The position numbers were made by a program, and so were the translations under genes. This document shows positions 1 through 8,518 of a stretch of 64,000 nucleotides of DNA, piece after piece. Below the pieces are notes generated by a model. The model saw nothing but the letters and a program-made list of their open reading frames with translations. It was not told the DNA's origin and ran no database searches. The stretch is from G963662655 sp963665015. GTDB taxonomy: Bacteria > Cloacimonadota > Cloacimonadia > Cloacimonadales > JAIOQZ01. The stretch covers positions 992,001 to 1,056,000 of the forward strand of contig CAXXSY010000004.1 in the NCBI GenBank assembly GCA_963665015.2, read 5' to 3'. Each line of letters opens with the position of its first letter. Position 1 is the first letter of the stretch.

Positions 1-1
1 G

Positions 2-823
2 GAGGGGATCAGCATCATTTTCGCCCGCAAAGAGGTCACCACGAATCATCAGTCCTCCCACATTACCACGGAGGATATTCGCAACCTGATCTCTTCCAAG
101 ACCACCTACCACTCGCTGGACGAGAGCGAGAAGAAGATGATCGCCAACATCATCCGGCTTCCCTCGACGCACGCCAGCGAGATCATGATCCCGCGCGTGG
201 ATATCATCGGCGTCGAGATCAACGACGATATCGAGGAGGTCAAGCGGATCATCAGCGAATCCGGGCACTCGCGCATTCCGGTCTATAAGGAAATCATCGA
301 CAATATCGTCGGCTTCATCTACGCCAAGGACCTGATCATGAACGATCATGCCACCAGTGTCCAGCGGCTGATGCGCAAGCCGGTCTTCGCTACCGAGAAC
401 ATGAGCATCCAGAACCTGCTCAACTTCTTCAAGTCCTCGAAAATCCACATCGCGATCGTCGTCGATGAATACGGCGGAACCGCGGGTCTGATATCGCTGG
501 AGGACATCCTGGAAGAGGTGTTCGGCGAGATCATGGACGAGCACGACAACGAGCTGCCGCGCAAGATCAAGGTGTCGAACGAGGAATTCATCCTCAGCGG
601 GATGTATAGCATTGCGGAGATCAACGCCGAATTCGAACTGAATCTGGACGAAGACCAGTACGACAACCTTGCCGAGTTCCTGTACGGCGAGTTCAACCGC
701 GTTCCCAAGAAGAACGAGCGGATTCAGTACGAGGGGCGCGCGGTCTTTACAGTAGCCAATATCAAGAAGAACCGGATCAACTACGTTCGCATGAAGCTCA
801 TCGGGAAGAAGGATGAAGAATAG
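2..823 (+). CDS. CBS-domain transporter-associated protein, CorC/HlyC family (5' partial)
   Basis: The reading frame is open from base 2, so the gene starts upstream of the window and 273 residues are visible. Two CBS domains are recognisable: one around EIMIPRVDIIGV and SRIPVYKE, the second around the conserved VVDEYGGTAGLISLEDILEE segment. The C-terminal CorC_HlyC domain follows (LSGMYSIAEINAEF through NRINYVRMKLI). The usual N-terminal DUF21 (CNNM) membrane domain is expected in the missing part. Relatives are inner-membrane proteins linked to Mg/Co efflux or to unknown roles; the 'hemolysin' name is historical. The stop overlaps the next gene by 11 bases, suggesting translational coupling. 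Confidence 0.9.
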   Translation, partial: EGISIIFARKEVTTNHQSSHITTEDIRNLISSKTTYHSLDESEKKMIANIIRLPSTHASEIMIPRVDIIGVEINDDIEEVKRIISESGHSRIPVYKEIIDNIVGFIYAKDLIMNDHATSVQRLMRKPVFATENMSIQNLLNFFKSSKIHIAIVVDEYGGTAGLISLEDILEEVFGEIMDEHDNELPRKIKVSNEEFILSGMYSIAEINAEFELNLDEDQYDNLAEFLYGEFNRVPKKNERIQYEGRAVFTVANIKKNRINYVRMKLIGKKDEE

Positions 824-1529
824 GCTGGCGATTGGCCTGCTTCTTCTCTTGTGCTTTGCGATCAATGCCGAGGTGATGGATTTTTCCATCGGCTATCTGG
901 GGATTGGGGTAGTCGATGTTCGCATGACCGATCGGGATCATTGCCTGACCGTCACGGCGAAATCGACATCGGTCGCCGGTATCTTCGCCGAGATGGATAA
1001 CACCTACATCTCGGAGTACGGTGAGGATTATCTGCCGTTGCGCTACAGCAAGGATGTCCGACAGGATGGCTATTGCGAGGATCGCACGACGCGCTACGAA
1101 CGGGATTCTCTGACGGCGTACCGGGTCAGCCGGATCGATTCCGCGCGCTCGATCAGCTATCCGATCAAGGCCCAAAGTCGCGATTTCTTCTCCGCGCTCT
1201 TCTACCTTCGCTGGGCGAATCTCGACAGCCTGCGTTCAGTTCCGCTGGACGCGAACTCGCTCGTCTGGACGGCGAGGATCGCAAGAGAAGAGACTGAGGA
1301 GATCGGGACGATCCTGGGCAAGGTTACGGCGACCTGCGTTCGTATCGATTTTACCAGAAGTTCGGATCGCGAGAAAGAACGCAGCGATATGCTGACGAAT
1401 AATCTGGTCAACGAAGAGGTGCCGATGTATATCTGGCTCACCTGCGACGAGCGCAGGATACCGATCAAGGCGAAATTCGATTCGTCACCCTTTTCGGTTA
1501 CCTGGAAACTGACCGGCTATACCGAGTAG
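813..1529 (+). CDS. DUF3108 domain protein, secreted
   Basis: The protein has 238 residues. An N-terminal signal peptide (MKNRLAIGLLLLLCFAINAE) is followed by a beta-rich domain. The features fit DUF3108: an FSIGYLGIGVVDVRM start, a Y-x-S-x-Y-x-x-x-Y-L-P-L-R-Y segment, and a closing strand before the C-terminus. The family is periplasmic or outer-membrane-facing and has no settled function. The ATG lies inside the end of the upstream CBS gene, so the two are probably co-transcribed. Moderately sure of the family, unsure of role. Confidence 0.72.
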   Translation: MKNRLAIGLLLLLCFAINAEVMDFSIGYLGIGVVDVRMTDRDHCLTVTAKSTSVAGIFAEMDNTYISEYGEDYLPLRYSKDVRQDGYCEDRTTRYERDSLTAYRVSRIDSARSISYPIKAQSRDFFSALFYLRWANLDSLRSVPLDANSLVWTARIAREETEEIGTILGKVTATCVRIDFTRSSDREKERSDMLTNNLVNEEVPMYIWLTCDERRIPIKAKFDSSPFSVTWKLTGYTE

Positions 1530-1567
1530 GATCTCCCGTATATTTAACCAAAGAAATCGAGGATGAG

Positions 1568-2842
1568 ATGAAGATCAAGAATCCGATTATTCACAATATT
1601 TATCCCGACGAAGTCTGGAAATGGCAGGAGATCGAGAAGCGCGTGCGCCAGGTCGCCGAGCTGTACAATTTCAAAGAAGTTCGCATGTCGATGCTGCAAG
1701 AGCAGGAGACGATCGAGAAGGTTATCAACAACACGTTCGGCCAGAGCGACGACCTGAATCTGGCGGAGTTGTTCTACTTGATCGAAGACCCGAGTCAACT
1801 GGCGCTACGGCCTGAAAATACGGTGTCGATCCTGGCGGGAGAGATCGGCGAAAGGGCGAAAGAAGAGGTGCAACGCGTTTTCTATCACGGGCCCGTATTC
1901 CGACGTGAGCTGCCGGTTCCGCTTTTCGACCGGGTGTATGAGGTCGGCTTCGAGATCATCGGTAACGATTCTCTGATCGCGGACATCGAGACCATGAAGG
2001 TGGCGTACAATTTGTGCCGCAAGCTCGGTCTCCCCGAACCGGAAATCCACCTGACCAGCTACGGATGCGACAAGTGCCGCCCGGGCTATCTCGAGAAGCT
2101 CGAAGAATACCTGAAGACCCAGAAGGCCGAGGATTGCGTCCACTGCAACGGTGTCGTGCTGTTCAACCCATTCAAATTCACCCGGTGCGATCGCGAGAAG
2201 TGCAGCCAGGTCAAAAACGGCGCGCCGAAGATGCTGGACCATCTATGCGACGACTGCCGCAGTCATCTCGACAGCATCCAGCGCATCCTGCAAAACCTGA
2301 TGCTGGACTATGTGATCGACCAGCGTGTGCTGCGTCCGTTCGGCTACTATAACCGCACCGTCTTCAATCTCATCATTCCCGTTGATGGCGAAGATATCGT
2401 CATCGGCGGCGGAGGACGCTATGATACGCTGTCCGGCAAAATACGAGGCGAGACGATCCCTGCGGTGGGTATCGCGTTGAACCAACTCCAGCTCATCAAG
2501 ATCATGGAGCGTTTCGAGCTCTTTCAGGACACGCGAAGCGATTTCTGCATCCTCGTCAGCGCGCTGGACAAGGGGCTGGATTTGAACCTGTTGCAGATCG
2601 AGCAGGAGCTTCACGAACAGGATTTCCACACGATCCTCGAATCCAATTGCCCCAGCCTCGCGTGTGTGCGTAAGAAGGCGAGACAACAGCAGTGTTCACT
2701 GGCGATCATCCTTACCGAAAGCGATATCCGGCGCGGGAAGTGCCAGATCATCAATCTGCTGAAGGATTTCGAGGAGCACATCAATCTCAGCGACATCTTC
2801 CAGACCGTCCTGCGAACGAAACGATCGATCGAGATATTGTGA
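1568..2842 (+). CDS. hisS: Histidyl-tRNA synthetase-like protein, divergent
   Basis: The 424-residue class II synthetase core is of the Cys-rich HisRS type. Motif 1 region reads LRPENTVS and motif 2 FYHGPVFRRE. The Cys pairs GCDKCRP, CVHC, CDREKC and CDDC occur in order before the histidine A region. Motif 3 reads GGGGRYD, and an HGTP-like anticodon-binding domain ends the protein. Several signature positions deviate. The FHQ segment that carries a histidine-binding Gln reads VYE, and LVRGLDYY reads VLRPFGYY, although its Arg is kept. It may be the cell's HisRS or a paralogue, such as a HisZ-like or other regulatory or aminoacylating relative. GAGG precedes the ATG. Confidence 0.72.
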   Translation: MKIKNPIIHNIYPDEVWKWQEIEKRVRQVAELYNFKEVRMSMLQEQETIEKVINNTFGQSDDLNLAELFYLIEDPSQLALRPENTVSILAGEIGERAKEEVQRVFYHGPVFRRELPVPLFDRVYEVGFEIIGNDSLIADIETMKVAYNLCRKLGLPEPEIHLTSYGCDKCRPGYLEKLEEYLKTQKAEDCVHCNGVVLFNPFKFTRCDREKCSQVKNGAPKMLDHLCDDCRSHLDSIQRILQNLMLDYVIDQRVLRPFGYYNRTVFNLIIPVDGEDIVIGGGGRYDTLSGKIRGETIPAVGIALNQLQLIKIMERFELFQDTRSDFCILVSALDKGLDLNLLQIEQELHEQDFHTILESNCPSLACVRKKARQQQCSLAIILTESDIRRGKCQIINLLKDFEEHINLSDIFQTVLRTKRSIEIL

Positions 2843-2847
2843 GGAAT

Positions 2848-3843
2848 ATGGGCGTGCAACTGCAAGAGATTGTCGGACAACTATTTTGCGTGGGTTTCGA
2901 AGGAACCGACCTGGACGCGAATCCACGCCTGCGATCCCATATCGAGAACGGTATGGTCGGCTCCGTGATAATCTACAAGCGGAACCTTGGCGAAGATTTA
3001 TCCCGCCTATTGAAGCAACTCCATGAAGTCGAGACCAAACATCCGCTGTGGATCATGGTGGACCAGGAGGGCGGAAGGACGCAGCGCGTTCGGGATGTCG
3101 ATACGCTTTCACACTTCGATATGGCACGATCGCATACACCGGCCGAGGCGAAAGTCGCGTACCGCAAGATGGCTGTTATGCTGCGGGAGCTCGGTTTCAC
3201 GTTCAATCTGGCGCCGGTTGTCGATCTGGACATCAATCCAGGCAATCCGATCATCGGATACTACGGAAGAAGCTTTTCTCACGATCCGGAGATCGTCAAC
3301 ACCTATGCCAGAGCCTTTATCGATGCGCATCGGGAGGAGGGTGTCCTGACCTGTATCAAGCATTATCCCGGGCACGGAAGCGCCACGATGGACACGCATC
3401 TCCACTGGGCGAATGTCACGGCTTTGTGGAAGCCGGCTGAGCGCGATATCTTCAAGAAGCTGATCGATGACGGTTACGCAGACTCCCTGATGACATCGCA
3501 CGTCTTCCATCGCGAAATCGACGACAAATTCCCCACCAGCCTGTCCCGGAAACACGTCCGGGATGTCGTACGGGATCTGTGGAACTACGATGGCTTGATC
3601 CTGTCGGACGACCTCTTGATGAACGCCGTCAGCAAGCATTACGATTTACCGGAAATCCTCGAATACGCTGTTGCTGCCGGGAACGACGTCCTGATCTTTT
3701 CCAATGTCGATTACTTCGCAGGCGATTACATCGAGAATCTGCACCGGATCCTGTGGAATCTGGTCGAAAAAGGTAGAATTTCCATGACAGATTTGGAGGA
3801 ATCATTCAACCGTGTCATCGGACTCAAGCGGAAATGTTCATAG
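2848..3843 (+). CDS. nagZ: Glycoside hydrolase family 3 beta-N-acetylhexosaminidase (NagZ-like)
   Basis: The protein has about 331 residues, typical of single-domain NagZ. Family marks are DQEGGRTQRV, APVVDLDINP, the catalytic-loop KHYPGHGS (His as acid/base partner) and SDDLLM (nucleophile Asp). NagZ removes N-acetylglucosamine from muropeptides or related glycans in cell-wall recycling, usually in the cytoplasm, and no signal peptide is visible here. The start was set at the ATG six bases after the previous stop. A GTG at 2839 that overlaps the hisS-like stop is an alternative. A longer upstream opening of the frame lies inside the previous gene and was ignored. Confidence 0.88.
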   Translation: MGVQLQEIVGQLFCVGFEGTDLDANPRLRSHIENGMVGSVIIYKRNLGEDLSRLLKQLHEVETKHPLWIMVDQEGGRTQRVRDVDTLSHFDMARSHTPAEAKVAYRKMAVMLRELGFTFNLAPVVDLDINPGNPIIGYYGRSFSHDPEIVNTYARAFIDAHREEGVLTCIKHYPGHGSATMDTHLHWANVTALWKPAERDIFKKLIDDGYADSLMTSHVFHREIDDKFPTSLSRKHVRDVVRDLWNYDGLILSDDLLMNAVSKHYDLPEILEYAVAAGNDVLIFSNVDYFAGDYIENLHRILWNLVEKGRISMTDLEESFNRVIGLKRKCS

Positions 3844-3874
3844 TAAAGATATACAACAAAAACGGGAGGATCTC

Positions 3875-6682
3875 ATGAAGAGAATTTTCTTCTTCATTTT
3901 TGCACTGTTCGCCATTAGCGCCGTTTTCGCACAGACCGGCAATATCGCCGGACGTGTGACCAATGGCAAGACGGGTGAATACATATCGAACGCGAGTGTC
4001 ATGATTGCTGAGACCGAGCAGGGTATGTACACCCGTTCGGGCGGCAAGTTCATTTTCAAGGATGTATCTGTCGGTGACTACACACTGGTGGTCAATCAGA
4101 TCGGTTTCAAGCAGCAACGTGTTCCGGTAAAGGTAAAAGAAGGTATAACAGAGACGATCAAGATCAGTCTCGATGTCGAGCCCTATGCTCTGGAAGGAAT
4201 CAGGGTCAACGCCACCCGCGCGGTCGAGCGTGAGACGCCGGTGGCATTCACCACACTGGACGAAGACAAGATATCGAACCGATACACCACCGAAGATATT
4301 CCGTTGCTGCTGGAAGATGTCCCGGGACTTTTCTCGTCCAGCTCGGGTCTCGGCGAGTCAAACATCAGCATCCGCGGGTTCGACGCCGACAAGATTCAGA
4401 TTCTGATCAACGGTATTCCGGTGAACGACCCGGAGAGCCAGCAGGTCTATTGGTCGAACTGGACGGGGCTTTCGTCGAACGTGAAATCGGTTCAGGTCCA
4501 GCGCGGCGCCGGTTCATCGATGTACGGTTCCGGCGCGTTCGGCGGATCGGTCAACATCGAGACCATGGGCGGGAATCCCAATCAGGAGTTCACGATCAGG
4601 ACTTCCGGCGGTAAGTACTCCGCGAACTACATTGCCGATGGAAAAGGCGGGAAGGAATTCTACCGACCCTATAACTATAACGTCCTCACGCGGTTCAACT
4701 CGGGAGCGATATTCAAAAAGCACCTCACTTACAATCTGATGGTCGAGCGAAAGGAAGGTGATTCGTACAACAATGGTACGACGTACGACGGATGGTCGTT
4801 TGGCGCCGAAGCACTTACCGTGTTCGACAGGCACTCGCTCAACCTGAGCTTCATCGGTGCGCCACAGAAGCACAACCAGTCGAGAACCATGTCCGATATG
4901 GAGCTCTGGAAGAAACTGGGGCGTAACTACAACCGTAACAACCACTCCACCCAGGAGAACTACTACTACAAGCCTCAGCTCTCACTCCGCTGGGACTGGA
5001 CTCCGGACGAGTTTCAGCAGGTCAGAACCAATGTTTTCGTGACCTCCGGTCAGGGTGGCGGACGTTACCTGGCGCAGGATTACTTCGATCCCGAGACGGG
5101 TAGAGTGGATTACATCGAGACCAGGGAAAGCACCGATGACCGTGTTTATCGCCGTCATGCCATGTGGACCTATCTCGAGACGGGCAAGCAAATGGACGAG
5201 TTCGTAGTTATCAGTGAAGACGAAGAAAATCTTGAATACACCTATCTCGGCGAACACTATGACGAAAAGAAAGACCGTGCTTCCAACGCGGTTTCCGAAT
5301 ACGATCACAGCCGTATAAACGATTCGCACAACGAGCACTTCCAGTATGGGACCAACCTGTACTACAACATCGATCTCGGTAAAAAGCTCGGTTCGATTGC
5401 TGCCTGGTGGCTGCGGTGGGTCGTTCCTGCGTTAACCGCAGGTGGTGAATACCGCGTGTGGGATGCCAGTCACTATGCGGAGACGGAAGAGTGGCGCTCC
5501 TACGATGAAACCAACGGCTTCAAGGTCTATGACGATGTCGAACGACGCTACGACTACGATTCTCGCGTCGTGAATTCTTCGGTGTTCGGAAGAGCCGAGT
5601 TCAAGCCCTTCGACATCGTAAATTTTCTTTTGGAATACCAGCATGCGAGCTACTATTCCGAAGTCGATGAGAATCCCATCGAGGTATTCAACTTCGGTAC
5701 CGGCGAGTTTACGGGCATCGAATACTACAACACGAAAAACACGATCGAAGAAGATGGTAACGGAAACGAATACCTGAAATTTTCTGACGACGACTATAAC
5801 CGGACCTTTACCTTCGGATCTCCGAAAATGGGTATCAACGTGAACATCACGGAAGAACTGAACATCATGTCGAACTGGTCGGTCGCCTACAAGGAACCCA
5901 AGGTCTCCGACTGGTACAGCCGCTCTTCCGGACCGACCGATTACGATCTCGATCCGGAAAAGGCGGCAACCTGGGAAGTCGGTATGGGGCTTGCATTGTC
6001 GGACGGCATGTTCGATTATAAAATGAGCGTCAACTACTACAACACGGAATATACCGACAAGATCGGATCGGCTACCTGGGATGATGAAGTAACCGGAAAG
6101 GAAGTAACCCAGACGATCAACGTCGGAAGCGCGACGCATTCGGGATGGGAAATATCCTCGAATGCAGTCTATGGCGACTTCGATCTCGGTGGATCGCTGA
6201 CCATCGCGAAATACCGCTGGAACAGCATGAACTACAAGAGAGTGTTCGGCTACGATGAGGAAAGAATCGAAGGCAAGGTAGTGCCCTATTCACCGGAAAA
6301 AATGGCGAACGCCTATCTGGGCTACACCTATCGCTTCAACGATATCCAGAAGGTGCGCTTCGGAACCACGTTCAAATGGTGGGACGAGTACTACGCGAGC
6401 TACGACAACACCTACCGCGATATCAACAACGACGAGAAAGAAGCAAAGCTGCCCTTCTACCTCACCTGGAGCTTCGATATCAAGTACTCCACGACTCTGT
6501 TCGGTCAGGACACCAGCGTGCGTCTCGACCTCAACAACGTCAACGATCGCGAAGAGAACTGCGAATCAGCCTACTACGGCTCCGACTACGGTCGCGACGA
6601 TATCCTGAAGGGTAAGAAATACATGTACGTCGAACCGGCACCCCTGTTCAACGTCTTCCTTACCCTGGAATACAAATTCTGA
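3875..6682 (+). CDS. TonB-dependent outer-membrane receptor with carboxypeptidase-like N-domain
   Basis: The protein has 935 residues. A signal peptide (MKRIFFFIFALFAISAVFA) precedes a carboxypeptidase-regulatory-like domain (GNIAGRVTNGKTGEYISNAS through GDYTLVV). The plug domain follows (LLLEDVPGLF, ISIRGFD, VQRGAGSSMYGSGAFGGSVNI), then a long aromatic-rich barrel ending LTLEYKF with a terminal Phe, as outer-membrane barrels do. Such receptors take up siderophores, vitamins or glycans; the substrate cannot be told. The start was chosen at 3875 because GGGAGGA lies 4 bases upstream and the signal peptide begins there; the frame also opens at 3812 inside nagZ. A strong terminator follows. Confidence 0.92.
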   Translation: MKRIFFFIFALFAISAVFAQTGNIAGRVTNGKTGEYISNASVMIAETEQGMYTRSGGKFIFKDVSVGDYTLVVNQIGFKQQRVPVKVKEGITETIKISLDVEPYALEGIRVNATRAVERETPVAFTTLDEDKISNRYTTEDIPLLLEDVPGLFSSSSGLGESNISIRGFDADKIQILINGIPVNDPESQQVYWSNWTGLSSNVKSVQVQRGAGSSMYGSGAFGGSVNIETMGGNPNQEFTIRTSGGKYSANYIADGKGGKEFYRPYNYNVLTRFNSGAIFKKHLTYNLMVERKEGDSYNNGTTYDGWSFGAEALTVFDRHSLNLSFIGAPQKHNQSRTMSDMELWKKLGRNYNRNNHSTQENYYYKPQLSLRWDWTPDEFQQVRTNVFVTSGQGGGRYLAQDYFDPETGRVDYIETRESTDDRVYRRHAMWTYLETGKQMDEFVVISEDEENLEYTYLGEHYDEKKDRASNAVSEYDHSRINDSHNEHFQYGTNLYYNIDLGKKLGSIAAWWLRWVVPALTAGGEYRVWDASHYAETEEWRSYDETNGFKVYDDVERRYDYDSRVVNSSVFGRAEFKPFDIVNFLLEYQHASYYSEVDENPIEVFNFGTGEFTGIEYYNTKNTIEEDGNGNEYLKFSDDDYNRTFTFGSPKMGINVNITEELNIMSNWSVAYKEPKVSDWYSRSSGPTDYDLDPEKAATWEVGMGLALSDGMFDYKMSVNYYNTEYTDKIGSATWDDEVTGKEVTQTINVGSATHSGWEISSNAVYGDFDLGGSLTIAKYRWNSMNYKRVFGYDEERIEGKVVPYSPEKMANAYLGYTYRFNDIQKVRFGTTFKWWDEYYASYDNTYRDINNDEKEAKLPFYLTWSFDIKYSTTLFGQDTSVRLDLNNVNDREENCESAYYGSDYGRDDILKGKKYMYVEPAPLFNVFLTLEYKF

Positions 6683-6700
6683 TCCGAAACGAACTACGAC

Positions 6701-6731
6701 AACGCCTCCTCATCACGGGGAGGCGTTTTTT
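6701..6731 (+). terminator. Rho-independent terminator after the TonB receptor
   Basis: A 9-bp stem (AACGCCTCC at 6701-6709 with GGAGGCGTT at 6719-6727) has a 9-base loop and is followed by a T run. It ends the operon that includes nagZ and the receptor. Confidence 0.88.
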
Positions 6732-6739
6732 ATAAAATT

Positions 6740-6780
6740 AACTTCCGAATGTGTTGCGTCAGCAACTCTTCTGAATGTTA
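6740..6780. repeat. CTTCYGAATGT-pair repeat, copy 1
   Basis: Two directly repeated motifs, AACTTCCGAATGT and TCTTCTGAATGTT, flank a small hairpin (GTTG-CGTCAG-CAAC at 6753-6766). The outer arms AAATTAAC and GTTAATTT are inverted repeats. Related elements occur at 6854-6911, 11327-11369, 11545-11622 and 60896-60940. Confidence 0.75.
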
Positions 6781-6853
6781 ATTTCGGCTCTGTTGCCTAT
6801 TGGGTGGGAGATCAGCGCCCACAATATTCAACTGATATGTACCGATTAATGAG

Positions 6854-6911
6854 AAATTCCAACATTCGGAAGAGTCTCGTTTCACTCGATACATTCAGAA
6901 GTTGGAATTTC
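6854..6911. repeat. CTTCYGAATGT-pair repeat, copy 2 (opposite orientation)
   Basis: The motifs read ACATTCGGAAGA and ACATTCAGAAG on the plus strand. They are enclosed by a perfect 11-bp inverted repeat, GAAATTCCAAC (6854-6864) and GTTGGAATTTC (6901-6911). The arms differ from copy 1 but stay complementary. The element ends just after the stop of the minus-strand gene at 6915. Confidence 0.75.
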
Positions 6912-6914
6912 GGT

Positions 6915-8165
6915 TTACGTCTTCAGCTTCTTCTTTTCGGCGGCGGGGAAGAGGACGTTGTTGAGGATCAGCCGATAACCGGGCGAATTCTTGTGCAGGG
7001 ATAGCACCGTGGGCGGATCGCCGACGCGATGCTGGTAATCTTCCGGGTCGTGTCCGCCGTAGAAGGTGAAGGTTCCTTTGCCGAAGTTTCCGTGCAAGTA
7101 CTTGATTTCGTCCGCGCCGGGCACCTCGCCCATGATGATCACGCTCTTCTTCACGGTGTTTTTGTGGAAGGTCGTGGTCTGGCCGAGGAATCCGTTGACG
7201 TAGTTGGTGTGGCACTGGGTGAGCATGGTGGGCACGGGATCGTACTTGGCCGAGAAATCGAAGAGCAGGAAGTAGTCCTGTTCAGCGCCGCGGAGCTTGG
7301 CGTAGTCACTGGCGTCGATGGACGAGAACTCATAGACGTTGGGATCGGTGATCAGCGAGAAATTCTCGAATGCGAAACAGCGTGAATAGTCCAATTTTCG
7401 CCGGTAACTGGCTTCGGGAGGAGTTCCGTCATAGACTACATCGACGATATCGGTATCCTTTGCCGCAAGCGCGATGTCGAAGGTATCGGTGGCGGCGCAC
7501 ATGGCGAAGAGGAAACCGCCGTTGCGGACGTATTCCCGGATGGTCTCGGCCACATCGTGCTTGAGCTGCCAGACCGATGAATAGCCCAGATTCTCCGCCA
7601 GTTCCTCGTTCATACGCACCTCCTCCTGATACCATGCGGCATTATGGAAGCTGCGATAGAATTTGCCGTACTGCCCGGTAAAATCCTCGTGGTGGAGGTG
7701 AACCCAGTCGTATTCTTCGAGCTTGCCCTGAAGAACATCCTCGTCCCAGATGATGTCGTGATCGATCTGTGCGTAATCGAGCACCAGACGAACCGCGTCG
7801 TCCCAGGGCTGCGCGTTGGATGGAGCATAGACGGCGATCTTCGGTTCCTTCTCCAGCACGATGGCGTCCATGTTCGCGCCCTCGATCTCTTGCAGTATCG
7901 CCGCGTATTGCGCGGAGCCGATCTTCTCGTAGAACACGCCGCGCACCCGGCAGATGCTCTCGATGGATGACGACTCGGGAATGACCCACGATCCGGCGCG
8001 GTAGTTGAGCAGCCACTTGACCACCAGACCTTCTTTCAAGCCCTCGAACGCTACGCCGTAGGCCTTCAGGTGATCGGTCTGCATCTCGTCCATCGGGATG
8101 AGTATCTCCGCGTTCAACGCAGTCGCAAGTGTGATTATCATAAGCAAAACAAATATCTTACGCAT
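6915..8165 (-). CDS. Secreted protein of the family often mislabelled 'asparagine synthetase B'
   Basis: The protein has 416 residues. Translation from 8165 gives a clean signal peptide (MRKIFVLLMIITLATALNAE) with AGAGG a few bases upstream; the frame opens at 8216 but without such support. The mature start (ILIPMDEMQTDHLKAYGVAF, WLLNYRAGSW) matches a family common in Bacteroidota and relatives that databases often call asparagine synthetase B. No glutaminase Cys2 or ATP-pyrophosphatase motif is visible, so that enzyme name should not be trusted. The middle (IREYVRNGGFLFAMCAATDTFDIAL) resembles a GATase/ThuA-like sandwich. The function is unknown and the likely place is periplasm or cell surface. 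Confidence 0.68.
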   Translation of the reverse strand: MRKIFVLLMIITLATALNAEILIPMDEMQTDHLKAYGVAFEGLKEGLVVKWLLNYRAGSWVIPESSSIESICRVRGVFYEKIGSAQYAAILQEIEGANMDAIVLEKEPKIAVYAPSNAQPWDDAVRLVLDYAQIDHDIIWDEDVLQGKLEEYDWVHLHHEDFTGQYGKFYRSFHNAAWYQEEVRMNEELAENLGYSSVWQLKHDVAETIREYVRNGGFLFAMCAATDTFDIALAAKDTDIVDVVYDGTPPEASYRRKLDYSRCFAFENFSLITDPNVYEFSSIDASDYAKLRGAEQDYFLLFDFSAKYDPVPTMLTQCHTNYVNGFLGQTTTFHKNTVKKSVIIMGEVPGADEIKYLHGNFGKGTFTFYGGHDPEDYQHRVGDPPTVLSLHKNSPGYRLILNNVLFPAAEKKKLKT

Positions 8166-8324
8166 CGTGTACCTCTTCATTGTGTGACAGATTATTTCGG
8201 CTCGTGATCGGCACAAGTCATTTCTGTAACGAATTTCGTTTCGGTACGTGACGTAATTGGATTGCTCGAAATGGCAGAAATTACTTGACCGGAATGCGCT
8301 GGTTCTGATGGTGGTTCCCGACGT

Positions 8325-8400
8325 GGGGCATTAGCTCAGCTGGGAGAGCGCCACACTGGCAGTGTGGAGGTCAGCGGTTCGAGCCCGCTATGCTCCACCA
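8325..8400 (+). tRNA. tRNA-Ala (anticodon GGC)
   Basis: The 76-base cloverleaf has acceptor GGGGCAT paired with ATGCTCC (one G-T), a D arm GCTCAGCTGGGAGAGC and an anticodon stem CCACA/TGTGG. The loop CTGGCAG gives anticodon GGC, and the T arm is AGCGG-TTCGAGC-CCGCT. The CCA end is encoded. A short T run follows. The spacer upstream (8166-8324) holds no gene; a TTGACC at about 8285 is a weak -35 candidate. Confidence 0.96.
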
Positions 8401-8461
8401 TTTTTATATCCAAAATCAGGTCTGCAAGCAATTTGTACAACGGTTCGAGAACCGGAAGCTA

Positions 8462-8489
8462 TTGACAATTCACCTGCAAACGCTATACT
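8462..8489 (+). promoter_or_regulatory. Sigma-70-type promoter for the DUF3078 gene
   Basis: TTGACA (8462-8467) and TATACT (8484-8489) are separated by 16 bases, and the ATG lies about 30 bases further on. The same TTGACA-N16 arrangement is seen before the leader at 22072-22099, which suggests that classical -35/-10 boxes are used in this genome. Confidence 0.75.
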
Positions 8490-8518
8490 ATGATAAATGA
8501 AAAGATCGAGGAGGAATC

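Noticed and set aside
6915..8165. Asparagine synthetase B activity
   Set aside because: The family name is often attached to such proteins, but no glutaminase Cys2 or ATP-binding motif is present and the protein has a signal peptide.
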